Below, piece after piece: positions 1-7,308 of a DNA stretch of 10,232 nucleotides (position 1 is the stretch's first letter; every line of letters begins with the position of its first letter). Source of the DNA: Chloroflexi bacterium RIFCSPLOWO2_02_FULL_71_16. GTDB lineage: Bacteria; Chloroflexota; Limnocylindria; P2-11E. The notes under the pieces are model-generated. The model searched no databases and was not told the origin of the DNA. It saw only the letters and a list, made by a program, of their open reading frames with translations. The stretch is from NCBI GenBank assembly GCA_001795345.1, contig MGON01000072.1, positions 3,790 through 14,021 of the forward strand, read 5' to 3'. The position numbers and the translations under genes were made by a program.

Positions 1-49
1 GCCAGAGCATCGCGGGCGCCGGGCCGGGAGGCCGATCGCGGCGGGTCAC
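1..49 (-). CDS. Possible start of a gene downstream of metG (runs off window)
   Basis: Reading leftwards, a GTG at 49-47 overlaps the metG stop as GTGA and its frame stays open to the window edge (16 codons, Pro/Arg-rich, ending in Met-Leu-Trp). An in-frame ATG at 10-8 is an alternative start. GTGA overlaps are used repeatedly by other minus-strand genes here, which supports a coupled downstream gene. In many bacteria metG is followed by the TatD deoxyribonuclease gene, and a start reading Met-Leu-Trp could fit a TatD-like N-terminus, but there is too little sequence to identify it. I see no clear Shine-Dalgarno sequence. The call rests on position and the open frame alone. Confidence 0.25.
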   Translation of the reverse strand, partial: MTRRDRPPGPAPAMLW

Positions 50-1608
50 GCGGGCGCTGAGGTGACCTTGTTCGCTTCGAGCCGAGGGAAGAGCGCGGGG
101 CCCGGCCGGAGCTCGGTCCCGGGCGGCAGGGCGCCCCACCGGGCGACCTCTGCCCAATCCGCGGTCGCGGGCGAGGGCACGCGAAGCTGGTCGGCGATCC
201 GCTCCGACGTCGCGGGCAGGTAGGGCCAGAGCAGGTACGCGAGCAGGCGGATCGCCTCGGCGCCCGCGTAGAGCGACGCGCCGAGCTCGGCCCGCCGCGC
301 CGGGTCGCGCGCCAGCTGCCACGGCTGCGTGCGCGTGTAGTGCTTGTTCGCCGCGTCCACGAGCGTGAAGGCGGCGGCGAGCGCGTCGGCGAAGCGGAGC
401 TGCCCGGCCGCCGCGTCGTGGTCGCGCAGCGCTCGCTCCGCGACGTCGCGGACGGCCGCCTCCGACGGACCCGCCGGGTCCGGATCCGGAACGCGCGATC
501 CGAAGTAGCGCTCGACCATCGCCAGCGTCCGTGAGACGAGGTTCCCGAGGCCGTTGGCGAGGTCGGCATTGAAGCGGGCGCTGAAGATCTCGGGGGACAC
601 GTCGCCGTCGGTCGCGAAGCCGACCTGCCGCAGCACGAGGTAGCGGACAGCGTCGGCGCCCCACTCCTCCGCCGCGGCGAAGGGATCGATCATGTTGCCG
701 CTCGTCTTCGAGAGACGCTGACCCTGGTAATCGAGGAACCCGTGCACCCAGACCTGCTTCGGCAGCTCGACGCCGGCCGACAGCAGCATCGCCGGCCAGT
801 AGATGCAGTGGAACCGACTGATGTCCTTGCCGATGACGTGAACGTCGGCGGGCCAATACCGCTGGAACAGGGCGTCGTTCGTGCCGAAGCCGACACCCGT
901 GACGTAGTTGATGAGCGCGTCGAACCAGACGTAGACGGTCTGCTCAGGATCGTCGGGCCAGGGGATCCCCCATGACAATCCGCGGCGGGACACGCTGATG
1001 TCCTTCAGCCCGCGCTCGATCCAGCCGAGCACCTCGTTCCGGCGGATCTGCGGCTCGCAGAACTCCGGATGCTGGCCGTACAGATCCTCCAGCGCCTTCT
1101 GGTACTTCGACAGCCGGAAGAAGTAGTTCTTCTCCGACAGCTTCTCGATGGTGTCCCGGCCTGAGTGGAACGGGCAACGCCCCTCGACCAGGTCGGCCTC
1201 CTCGTAGAACGCTTCACATGAAACGCAGTACAGACCCTCGTACGTGGACTCGTAGATGTCGCCGTTCTCGATCCAGCGGCGGACGAACCACTGGACGCCT
1301 TCCACGTGATCGGCGTCCGTAGTACGGATGAAGCGGTCATACGAGATCCCGTACACCTTGGCCGCCCTCTTGTAGAGCTCGGCGAGCCGGTCGACGAACA
1401 CACGGGTGTCCTCGCCCTTCGCCTTGGCGGCCCGGTCGACCGTCGTGGCGTTCTCGTCGGTACCCGTCAGGAAGAAGACGTCACGTCCGCGCTGACGCTG
1501 GAAGCGCGCGAGCGCGTCCGCACCGATCTGCTCATAGAGGTAATGCAGACCGGGCGCGTCATTGACGTACACGATCGCCGTCGTGACGTAGAACTTCTCG
1601 GCCGTCAT
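46..1608 (-). CDS. metG: Methionyl-tRNA synthetase with degenerate HIGH motif
   Basis: This cytoplasmic class I aminoacyl-tRNA synthetase (520 aa) charges tRNA-Met with methionine using ATP. The Rossmann-fold core starts near residue 6. GTDEN (49-53), a zinc knuckle of type CxxC...CxxH (C128, C131, C145, H148), the WGIP...VYVWFDAL block (213-232), IGKD (259-262), VHGF (288-291) and a KMSKS-like loop RLSKT (298-302) are all present. An alpha-helical anticodon-binding domain fills about 345-470. The protein ends near 520, so the C-terminal dimerisation/tRNA-binding extension of longer MetRSs is absent. The oddity is at 20-23: family members read HIGH or HLGH after the YVN..P segment, but here the ungapped alignment gives G-L-H-Y, losing both histidines and the glycine. 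Other active-site residues (Y14, D51, W228, H289, K301) are kept. The ATG at 1608 gives the expected N-terminus and there is no strong Shine-Dalgarno. Family assignment is firm; full activity is less certain. Confidence 0.95.
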   Translation of the reverse strand: MTAEKFYVTTAIVYVNDAPGLHYLYEQIGADALARFQRQRGRDVFFLTGTDENATTVDRAAKAKGEDTRVFVDRLAELYKRAAKVYGISYDRFIRTTDADHVEGVQWFVRRWIENGDIYESTYEGLYCVSCEAFYEEADLVEGRCPFHSGRDTIEKLSEKNYFFRLSKYQKALEDLYGQHPEFCEPQIRRNEVLGWIERGLKDISVSRRGLSWGIPWPDDPEQTVYVWFDALINYVTGVGFGTNDALFQRYWPADVHVIGKDISRFHCIYWPAMLLSAGVELPKQVWVHGFLDYQGQRLSKTSGNMIDPFAAAEEWGADAVRYLVLRQVGFATDGDVSPEIFSARFNADLANGLGNLVSRTLAMVERYFGSRVPDPDPAGPSEAAVRDVAERALRDHDAAAGQLRFADALAAAFTLVDAANKHYTRTQPWQLARDPARRAELGASLYAGAEAIRLLAYLLWPYLPATSERIADQLRVPSPATADWAEVARWGALPPGTELRPGPALFPRLEANKVTSAPA

Positions 1609-1614
1609 TCTCAG

Positions 1615-1620
1615 ATGTTA
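1615..1620 (-). promoter_or_regulatory. Candidate -10 element for leaderless metG transcript
   Basis: On the minus strand TAACAT ends 6 bases before the metG ATG. It fits the TANNNT -10 pattern known for leaderless transcripts in several GC-rich bacteria, and would put the transcription start at or within a base or two of the A of the ATG. No good -35 box is visible, and metG lacks a convincing Shine-Dalgarno sequence, which agrees with a leaderless message. Confidence 0.35.
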
Positions 1621-1639
1621 CGGAAGCGCGCCACGTAAC
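1617..1639. repeat. Inverted repeat GTTACG-N11-CGTAAC in divergent region
   Basis: Six-base arms at 1617-1622 and 1634-1639 are perfect reverse complements with an 11-base spacer. The left arm overlaps the candidate metG -10 element and the right arm lies just upstream of the candidate M28 peptidase -10. The position suits an operator controlling both divergent genes, but arms this short could occur by chance, and no regulator gene lies in the window. Confidence 0.3.
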
Positions 1640-1640
1640 G

Positions 1641-1646
1641 TAGCGT
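1641..1646 (+). promoter_or_regulatory. Candidate -10 element for the M28 peptidase gene
   Basis: TAGCGT matches TANNNT and lies 8 bases before a GTG at 1655, with an ATG directly after it at 1658. TTACGG at 1618-1623 sits 17 bases upstream, a good distance for a -35 box but a weak match. Transcription starting near 1653-1655 would make the message leaderless. The GAGG at 1652-1655 is too close to either start codon to serve as a normal ribosome binding site. Confidence 0.3.
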
Positions 1647-1657
1647 CTGACGAGGTG

Positions 1658-3154
1658 ATGACCTCTATCCGGACCCGCGCGGCGCTGGTCGCCATCGCCA
1701 CCATCGGCGGCGTCGTCTTCGCCGCGGTCGTCGCGTTCACGCTGGCGGCGGGGCCGGGCGGTCCGATACCGCCCACGCGGACCGCCTCGCCGGCGGCCAC
1801 CGCCGATGTCTCGCCCACCACCGGGCCCGAGACGACCCCGACCACGGAGTACCCGGAGGTCGACGGCGTCCGGGCGCTGGAGCACGTGCGGTACCTCGCC
1901 GATCCCGCTCGCGGCGGGCGGTACACCGCGTCGAGCGGCTACGAGGATGCGGCCGGATACGTCGCCGACCGCTTCGCGGAGGCCGGCCTCGAGCCCTGGG
2001 GCGACGGCGGGTCGTTCTTCCAGAGCTTCCGGATGCCGCTCGTGGATCTGGCCGCGACGCCGGTCCTAGAGGACACCGGCGGCGACCGGGAGTACCAGCA
2101 CCGCGTCGACTTCACCGAGCGCGTGGGCGGTATGTTCGGATCGGGCGACGCCCAGGGCCAGCTCGCGTTCGTGGGAAGCGGCTCGGCCGACGACCTGGCG
2201 AAGGTCGAGGTACGCGGCAAGGTCGCCGTGGTCGTCCTGGCGGGCCGCGCGGACCCCGCCCGCACGCTCGCCGCACGGGGTGCGGTCGCGCTCATCTACG
2301 TGTCCAGCAGCATCCTCAAGTTCTCGTACCTGCCCCGCTTCGACCCGGCCGCGCTGCCCGCGGTCGTCGTGACGACGGCCGTCGCGAACGAGCTGCTCGC
2401 GCCGTCGGGACGCAGCGTCTCCGAGCTGGCCGCGGCCGTGGACGCGCAGTCGCGGAGCGGAGGCCCGTCGCCGGCGTTCGAGCTCGCCACGCGCCTGCGC
2501 GTGGCCGTGCCCCTGACCCCGGTGCGCGACGTGGAGACCGTGAACGTCGTCGGCCTCCTGCGCGGGAGCGACCCGGAGGCAGCGAAGCGCGCGGTGGTCG
2601 TGGGCGGGCACCTGGACGGCGTCGGCACCGACCCCGACGGCACCGTCTTCGAGGCCGCCAACGACAACGCCTCGGGTCCCGCGGTGACGGTCGAGGTCGC
2701 GCGCGCGCTGGCGCAGAGACGTGCGGAGCTCGTCCATTCAGTGATCTTCGTCGCGTTCGCCGCGGAGGAGCAGGGCTTCTTCGGATCGGAGGCCTTCGTC
2801 GAGCAGTTCGCGGCGCTCCCCGGGCGGCGCGAGAGCCTCATCGGCTACGTGAACCTCGACGTCGTCGGCTGCTGCGGCGGGACCGTGAGCGCCTCGAACG
2901 AGAGCACCGCGATGGTCGCCCGCGCCCGCGACGCGGCGGAGAAGATCGGCGCGCCGTTCGGGAGCGAGGGCGCCGGCTCGAGCGACCAGGTGAGCTTCTC
3001 GCGCCGCGGGATCCACGCCACGCTCCTCAACTGGTCCACCATCGGGCCGATCCACACCACCGCGGACACGGTCGCGCGGATCACGGCGGAGAGCCTTCGG
3101 ACGATCGGCCGCGTAGCCGCGCTCATGACGCTGGAGATGGCCGCCGGCCGCTAG
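1658..3154 (+). CDS. M28-family zinc aminopeptidase, secreted or membrane-anchored, with PA domain
   Basis: This is a 498-residue metallopeptidase of the M28 (aminopeptidase Y/S-like) family, expected to trim N-terminal residues from peptides outside the membrane. It has a basic N-terminus followed by a hydrophobic stretch (about 8-31), either a signal peptide or an anchor. A Pro/Thr-rich linker (33-66) leads to an M28 N-terminal part and an inserted PA-like domain (about 165-260, with the RGKVAVVVL strand and ARGAVALIYV). The catalytic core shows GGHLDG (H318, D320), NDNASG (bridging D336), AAEEQG (general base E370, ligand E371), NLD (D401) and IHTTADT (H466), so the two-zinc site is complete. 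A GTG at 1655 is an equally possible start, one codon longer. It is divergent from metG and convergent with the ligase gene, sharing the CTAG that contains both stops. Its substrate cannot be told from sequence. Confidence 0.93.
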   Translation: MTSIRTRAALVAIATIGGVVFAAVVAFTLAAGPGGPIPPTRTASPAATADVSPTTGPETTPTTEYPEVDGVRALEHVRYLADPARGGRYTASSGYEDAAGYVADRFAEAGLEPWGDGGSFFQSFRMPLVDLAATPVLEDTGGDREYQHRVDFTERVGGMFGSGDAQGQLAFVGSGSADDLAKVEVRGKVAVVVLAGRADPARTLAARGAVALIYVSSSILKFSYLPRFDPAALPAVVVTTAVANELLAPSGRSVSELAAAVDAQSRSGGPSPAFELATRLRVAVPLTPVRDVETVNVVGLLRGSDPEAAKRAVVVGGHLDGVGTDPDGTVFEAANDNASGPAVTVEVARALAQRRAELVHSVIFVAFAAEEQGFFGSEAFVEQFAALPGRRESLIGYVNLDVVGCCGGTVSASNESTAMVARARDAAEKIGAPFGSEGAGSSDQVSFSRRGIHATLLNWSTIGPIHTTADTVARITAESLRTIGRVAALMTLEMAAGR

Positions 3155-4272
3155 TCCAGGACCACCTCGGGCACCCCGCGCACCGTCTCCTCGCACACCG
3201 AGTCCACGACCTTGTGCAGATGTCCCGTCTCCTTCCACACGCGGATCTGCCGGTCGGCGCTGGTGCCCTCCCGCGCGACGGTGAGGATGTGCTCGCACTC
3301 CCGCCTCGAGCCGAGCGTGTCCACGACGTCGTCGACGAACTCGAGGATCTCGACGGCCAGCTCCTTCATCGGGACCTCGGCCTGCTTCCCGAGGTCGATG
3401 AGCTTCGCGTCCATGCCGGCCCGCAGCGCCCGCCACTTGTTCTCCTGGATGAGGTTGGGCATGTACTTCCGGAAGCCGAGGTTGCGCTCCCGGAGGACCA
3501 GCAGCTTCGCGCAGAACGCCTGCGCGAGCGCCGCGAGGCAGAGCGTCTCCTCGACCGTGGTCGCCGCGTCGCAGATGCGGAACTCCAGCGTCGGGTAGAA
3601 GGCGTGCGGCCGCAGGTCCCACCAGATCTTCTTGCCGTCGTCGATGCTGCCCGTCCGGACGAGCACCTCCACGTAGTTCTCGAACTCGTCCCACGACGAG
3701 AAGTCGGGTGGGATGCCGGTGCGCGGGAAGCGCCCCCAGATGACCTGCCGGTACGACTTGAGCCCGGTGTTGCGCGTCAGCCAGAACGGGCTCGACGTCG
3801 AGACGGCGAGCAGGTGCGGGAGGAAGTAGCGGGCCTCGTTCATCACCTCGATGCGGCCGTCTCGGTCCGGGATGCCGACGTGGACGTGCATGCCGAAGAT
3901 GAGCAGCTCGCGGATCACGTCCTGGAGCTCGTCCTCGAGCATCTTGTAGCGCTCGTGCTCCGTCACCTCCTGCTCCTGCCAGTGGGAGAAGGGGTGGGTG
4001 CCGGCCGACGCGAGGCGCAGCCCGGCCGGCCGCAGGAGGGCCGCGAGCGTCCCGCGCAGACGGGTGATCTCCTCGCGTGCCTCGCTGATGTCGCGGCAGA
4101 TCTTGGTGCCGATCTCGACGACCGACTGCAGCATCTCCGGCTTCACCTGATCGCCGAGCCGGGGCGAGGCGACCTTCAGCAGGGCTGCGATGTGGCTCTT
4201 GAGCTGCCCCTGCTCGTCGACGATCTGGAACTCTTCCTCGATGCCGATCGTCAGCCGCTGCACCCCCCTCAC
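3151..4272 (-). CDS. ybdK: YbdK/GCS2-type carboxylate-amine ligase
   Basis: This glutamine-synthetase-fold ligase (373 aa) resembles the glutamate-cysteine ligase 2 family, close to the usual YbdK length of about 370. Such enzymes activate a carboxylate with ATP, typically the side chain of glutamate, and join it to an amine; E. coli YbdK has only weak gamma-glutamylcysteine ligase activity and its true substrate is unsettled. Visible signatures are GIEEEFQIVD (10-19), GTHPF (91-95), HVHVG (129-133), RFPRTG (181-186), WWDLRPH (217-223), TLEFRICD (228-235) and ENKWRA (277-282). The conserved acidic and histidine residues expected for metal and ATP binding are present. The GTG at 4272 overlaps the preceding ligase stop as GTGA, with GGAGGG six bases upstream, so the longer open frame reaching 4680 is rejected. 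It is the last gene of the operon, and its stop overlaps that of the convergent peptidase. Family is clear; the substrate is inferred from neighbours only. Confidence 0.88.
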   Translation of the reverse strand: MRGVQRLTIGIEEEFQIVDEQGQLKSHIAALLKVASPRLGDQVKPEMLQSVVEIGTKICRDISEAREEITRLRGTLAALLRPAGLRLASAGTHPFSHWQEQEVTEHERYKMLEDELQDVIRELLIFGMHVHVGIPDRDGRIEVMNEARYFLPHLLAVSTSSPFWLTRNTGLKSYRQVIWGRFPRTGIPPDFSSWDEFENYVEVLVRTGSIDDGKKIWWDLRPHAFYPTLEFRICDAATTVEETLCLAALAQAFCAKLLVLRERNLGFRKYMPNLIQENKWRALRAGMDAKLIDLGKQAEVPMKELAVEILEFVDDVVDTLGSRRECEHILTVAREGTSADRQIRVWKETGHLHKVVDSVCEETVRGVPEVVLD

Positions 4273-5651
4273 GCGCGGCCCTCCACGAGGTACGTGGGGA
4301 CGACGCTGCCGTCGCCCGCGGTCACGTTGAGGAGCGCGCTCGAGGAGAGCCGGCAGAGGTTGCCGCGCGCGCGGCCCCAGAAGAGGTAGGGGTCGTGGTC
4401 GACCGCCAGGTCGAGGAAGTGCACGCTCTCGAGGAGCACGGGGAAGGCCTGGCGCTGCACGTCGACGCGCTCCTGGACGACGTAAGAGCTCGTGAGCGCC
4501 GCCAGGAACGTCTGCTCCCACTCGCGCGCGTCCACCGTCCAGCCGAGCACGACGCCCTTGCCCCCGTACTCGTCGTTCGGCTTCAGTACGAAGCTCTCGC
4601 GGTGCCGCAGGACGAGATCGGCGAGGTCGGCCAGCTTCCCCCGGTACGTCGTATGGCCCTCGCGGACCTTGCGCGTCCATGGGATGTGCGTCGCGATGGC
4701 CGCGCGCTGCGCGGCCGTGTACAGCCGCTCGTAGCGGTCGTCGGACAGCAGCGCGAGGCTCATCTTCTTGTGCAGGAGCTTCGCCCGGAAGCTGTTCACC
4801 ACCGCGACCGCGCCCTTGAGGTACGCGTTCACGAGCGGCGCCGCGATGTCGGGCCGCGCCAGGAGCTCGCTCGTCAGGACGCGCCGGTACACCAGGTGCA
4901 CGCGCTCGCCGCGGGCGTAGAGCCGGTCCCGCCGCAGCTCGAGCTCCTGCGGCGCGCAGATCACCGTCCGCATGCCGGACTCTTCGAACGAGCGCTGGAA
5001 CATCTCGAACTCGGTGAGCGTCGGCAGCCCGTGCCAGTCGACGATGGCGATCGCCGGCCGTTCGGGCGTGCGGCCGGCGTAGGCGCGGAGCATCACGGCG
5101 AGCTGATGGCGGCGGAGCGGGACGGCGCGGATCCGCCAGCGGCGACGGAACGCGGCCGTGACCGGCAGGCCATCGAAGACCGCGACCAGCTCGTCGTTGT
5201 AGGCCATCCCGGCGGGCGACTCCGCGTTGTACTCGACGAAGCGGATGACACCGTCGGCGCCTACGAAGCCGTCGAGGCGCGCGGCCGGCGACGACGCCTT
5301 GAAGCCGGGGTCCGCGAGAGCAAGGCGCTCCTCCTCCGGATCGAGGTCGAGCTCGCGCCGGAGGACCTCCTCCTCCAGGAGAGCGCGCTCGAGCCGCCCC
5401 AGCGCGCCGTACAGCGTCTCCGCGACGCGCCGGATCCGCTCGTACGCCCCTTTGGGCACGAGGTTGGGCCGCAGCGACGCGCAGAGGGGCCGCTCGCCGA
5501 AGACGAGCCGGCGGGCACGCTGGCCTTCCGCGAGCGCCGCCGCGCTCGCGACGGCAAGGTCGGGATCCTCGAGGAGCGCGTGATGATCGCGCACGTATGG
5601 CGGGTCGGCGGGGGCCCGCGCGGCGCGGCCCGCGCGCTGGGGTGGGCTCAC
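4269..5651 (-). CDS. Circularly permuted ATP-grasp amidoligase
   Basis: This 460-residue protein has the elements of an ATP-grasp ligase in swapped order. The acidic/Asn metal-binding segment FVEYNAESPAG (138-148; E140, N142), usually near the end of the fold, comes first. The nucleotide-binding strand and glycine loop, VLKPND..GGKGVVLG (355-369), and VVQERV (391-396) come near the C-terminus. In between, VYRRVLTSELL (254-264) and AVVNSF (283-288) resemble segments of circularly permuted ATP-grasp and glutathionylspermidine-synthase-like proteins. The family joins a carboxylate to an amine through an acyl phosphate. The GTG at 5651 overlaps the upstream ligase stop as GTGA; little Shine-Dalgarno is seen, so translation may depend on coupling. 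The first 40 residues are low-complexity and may not be folded. The next gene, ybdK, is also coupled. The fold is well supported; the exact subfamily and substrates are not recognised. Confidence 0.8.
   Translation of the reverse strand: MSPPQRAGRAARAPADPPYVRDHHALLEDPDLAVASAAALAEGQRARRLVFGERPLCASLRPNLVPKGAYERIRRVAETLYGALGRLERALLEEEVLRRELDLDPEEERLALADPGFKASSPAARLDGFVGADGVIRFVEYNAESPAGMAYNDELVAVFDGLPVTAAFRRRWRIRAVPLRRHQLAVMLRAYAGRTPERPAIAIVDWHGLPTLTEFEMFQRSFEESGMRTVICAPQELELRRDRLYARGERVHLVYRRVLTSELLARPDIAAPLVNAYLKGAVAVVNSFRAKLLHKKMSLALLSDDRYERLYTAAQRAAIATHIPWTRKVREGHTTYRGKLADLADLVLRHRESFVLKPNDEYGGKGVVLGWTVDAREWEQTFLAALTSSYVVQERVDVQRQAFPVLLESVHFLDLAVDHDPYLFWGRARGNLCRLSSSALLNVTAGDGSVVPTYLVEGRA
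4279..4284 (-). promoter_or_regulatory. Shine-Dalgarno fixing the ybdK start
   Basis: GGAGGG lies inside the last codons of the upstream ligase gene, six bases before the GTG at 4272. It supports the short start and the four-base overlap rather than an upstream start. Confidence 0.65.
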
Positions 5652-6610
5652 CGTACGAACCGCGACCAGCGCATCTCGCCGCGCCACGGCGGCTCCGCCC
5701 GGCCGAGCGCGTAGTCGATGACCAGGTCGCTCATGTGCTCGAGCACCCAGGCGAACGCCTCCTCCTTGATGGAGAAGCTGTCGAAGTCCGGCGCGGGGTT
5801 GAGGAAGTCGATCGCGTAGAGGGTCCCCTCGCGCACCGCGAACTCGACGGTGTCCATGTCGTAGCCCAGCGCGTCGACGAGCGTCGTGGCGTCGCGGACG
5901 GCGCGCTCCAGCAGCTCCCCCTCTACCGGTCGCCCGACCACGTACCGCTCGGCGAACGGCGCGGTCGGGTCGTAGCGCATCGGGCGGACGTGCTTGCGCC
6001 CGATGCAGATGCACCGGACGTAATCGTCCCACTTGATGAACTCCTGGAGGATCATCGTCTTCGGCCGGTACCCGAACGCGGCCGATCCGGTCTGGTCGTA
6101 GGCCCAGATGAGCTCCTCCATCGTGTCGACGCGGTAGACGTCCTTCCATCCGCCGCCGGTGTTCGGCTTGAGGATCGCCGGGAGCCCGACGTAGGAGACG
6201 ATCCCCTGCCAGTCGAGCGGGTACTGCAGGTTCCGGAGCGAGCCCTCGTTGATGTCGGGGATGTGGGACTTGTTCGGCAGGACGACGGTCTTGGGCACGG
6301 CGACGCCCAGGCGGCGCGCGAGCACGCACTCGAAGTACTTCTCGTCGGCCTCCCACCAGAAGGGGTCGTTCACCACGACCGTGCCCTGGAGCGCCGCCCC
6401 CTTCAGGTGCGCACGGTAGTACGGCACCTCGTGGCTGATGCGGTCGACGATGACGGCGTAGCGAGGGTCGTCGTCGAGCTTCGCGCCGCCCAGGAGCGCC
6501 ATCTCGGCACGGATGCCGAACGCAGCGCCCTTGCGCTCGACCGTCTCGAGGAACGGCTTCGGGAAGGTGTCCTCACGCCCGACGAGCAGGCCGACGATCC
6601 GGTCTTTCAC
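5648..6610 (-). CDS. RimK/D-Ala-D-Ala-ligase-like ATP-grasp protein
   Basis: This is a 320-residue ATP-grasp ligase in normal domain order. Residues 1-80 form a pre-ATP-grasp domain (IVGLLVGRED at 5-14, then AVIVDRIS at 52-59). Next are a PNKS segment (112-115), ATP-binding ILKPNTGGG (146-154, with K148), LQEFIKWDDYVR (188-199), a TVEFAV strand (254-259) and the metal-binding YAIDFLNPAPD (265-275; D268, N271). The chemistry expected from the fold is ATP-driven amide or peptide bond formation in the cytoplasm. The GTG at 6610 overlaps the hydrolase stop as GTGA, and its own stop overlaps the next ligase start in the same way. A GGTGG lies 10 bases before the start. It is not a paralogue in simple tandem with its neighbour, since the two have different domain orders. 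Substrate is unknown. Confidence 0.82.
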   Translation of the reverse strand: MKDRIVGLLVGREDTFPKPFLETVERKGAAFGIRAEMALLGGAKLDDDPRYAVIVDRISHEVPYYRAHLKGAALQGTVVVNDPFWWEADEKYFECVLARRLGVAVPKTVVLPNKSHIPDINEGSLRNLQYPLDWQGIVSYVGLPAILKPNTGGGWKDVYRVDTMEELIWAYDQTGSAAFGYRPKTMILQEFIKWDDYVRCICIGRKHVRPMRYDPTAPFAERYVVGRPVEGELLERAVRDATTLVDALGYDMDTVEFAVREGTLYAIDFLNPAPDFDSFSIKEEAFAWVLEHMSDLVIDYALGRAEPPWRGEMRWSRFVR

Positions 6611-7308
6611 AGGAAGACGTCCACCATCTCCTTCCAGAACGGCCAGTCGTGCGCCCAGCCCTGCCACAGGTGGAGGTCGGCGGGAACGCCCTTCTCCTGG
6701 AGGACGGCCGCGAGGCGCTTGGACTCCTCCACGTTCGGGTCGAGCTCGCCCGTCGCGATGACGATCTCGGTCTCGCGCAGCGGCGCTAGGTAGCGCTCCT
6801 CGGTCAGCCCGGGAAGGAACGCCAGCGGGTCCAGGAAGTAGGCGTCCGCGCTGCCGTCCAGCCAGCGCGACACGGCGTACGCGCCCGAGAGGCACACCGC
6901 CTTCCGCGCCACGCCGGGGTGGCGCGTGACCAGCATCGCCGCGTGCGTCGCGCCGAACGAGGTCCCCGCCGCGATGAGGAAGGGCACGTCGTTCTCGGCG
7001 CGGATCGCCGGGACGACCTCGTCGAGAAGGTAGCGCTCGTACGCGAGGTGCCGCGCCGCGCGCTGGTCCGGAGAGCGGTCCTTCGCGTAGAACGACTCGG
7101 CATCCACGCTGTCCACGCACCAGAGCTGGAGCCAGCCGCCGTCGATGCGCGGGGCCATGTGCGCGACGAGACCGAAGTCCTCCCACTGGTAGAAGCGGCC
7201 CCGGGAGGTCGGGAAGACGAGGACGGGCGTCCCGCGGTCGCCGAAGACGAGCAGCTCCATGTCGCGCTCGAGGGCCGGGCTCCACCACTTTCGGTGCTGG
7301 CGGTGCAT
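6607..7308 (-). CDS. Alpha/beta-hydrolase, esterase-D-like
   Basis: This cytoplasmic serine hydrolase (233 aa) has no signal peptide and resembles the esterase-D/PF00756 type. The nucleophile elbow is G-T-S-F-G (115-119, Ser117) after a hydrophobic strand. The likely acid is D190 in ATGELDP, and the likely base is H220 in GWAHDWPFW. An oxyanion-hole strand VLVFPTSRG lies at 29-37. The ATG at 7308 forms TGATG with the rsmI stop, and AAGGGGAG eight bases upstream is a good ribosome binding site. Its stop overlaps the ATP-grasp gene start. Its place as first gene of the ligase set suggests it hydrolyses, releases or transfers an ester or amide in the same pathway, which is inference. A stand-alone esterase is the alternative. 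Confidence 0.85.
   Translation of the reverse strand: MHRQHRKWWSPALERDMELLVFGDRGTPVLVFPTSRGRFYQWEDFGLVAHMAPRIDGGWLQLWCVDSVDAESFYAKDRSPDQRAARHLAYERYLLDEVVPAIRAENDVPFLIAAGTSFGATHAAMLVTRHPGVARKAVCLSGAYAVSRWLDGSADAYFLDPLAFLPGLTEERYLAPLRETEIVIATGELDPNVEESKRLAAVLQEKGVPADLHLWQGWAHDWPFWKEMVDVFL

Noticed and set aside
1530..1560. Frameshift as the explanation for the missing HIGH motif
   Set aside because: The flanking sequence aligns to MetRS without a gap on either side, so paired compensating frameshifts within about 12 bases would be needed, and no shifted reading gives a HIGH-like sequence that I can see.
4273..4680. N-terminal extension of the ybdK frame
   Set aside because: The extension is Arg/Pro/Gly-rich, lies inside the preceding ligase gene in another frame, and the GTG at 4272 has a good ribosome binding site and gives the normal family length.
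3214..5714. Two long plus-strand open frames (3214-4389 and 4395-5714) opposite the ligase genes
   Set aside because: They are antisense to well-supported genes, and their translations are Arg/Val/Asp/Leu-rich without any recognisable domain, as expected from codon bias in GC-rich DNA.
5652..6356. N-terminal extension of the circularly permuted ATP-grasp frame
   Set aside because: It overlaps the better-supported ATP-grasp gene in another frame with shadow-like composition; the GTGA start at 5651 fits the operon pattern.
5597..6793. Plus-strand open frame of 398 codons
   Set aside because: It lies antisense to the ATP-grasp and hydrolase genes, has biased low-complexity composition and no family signature.
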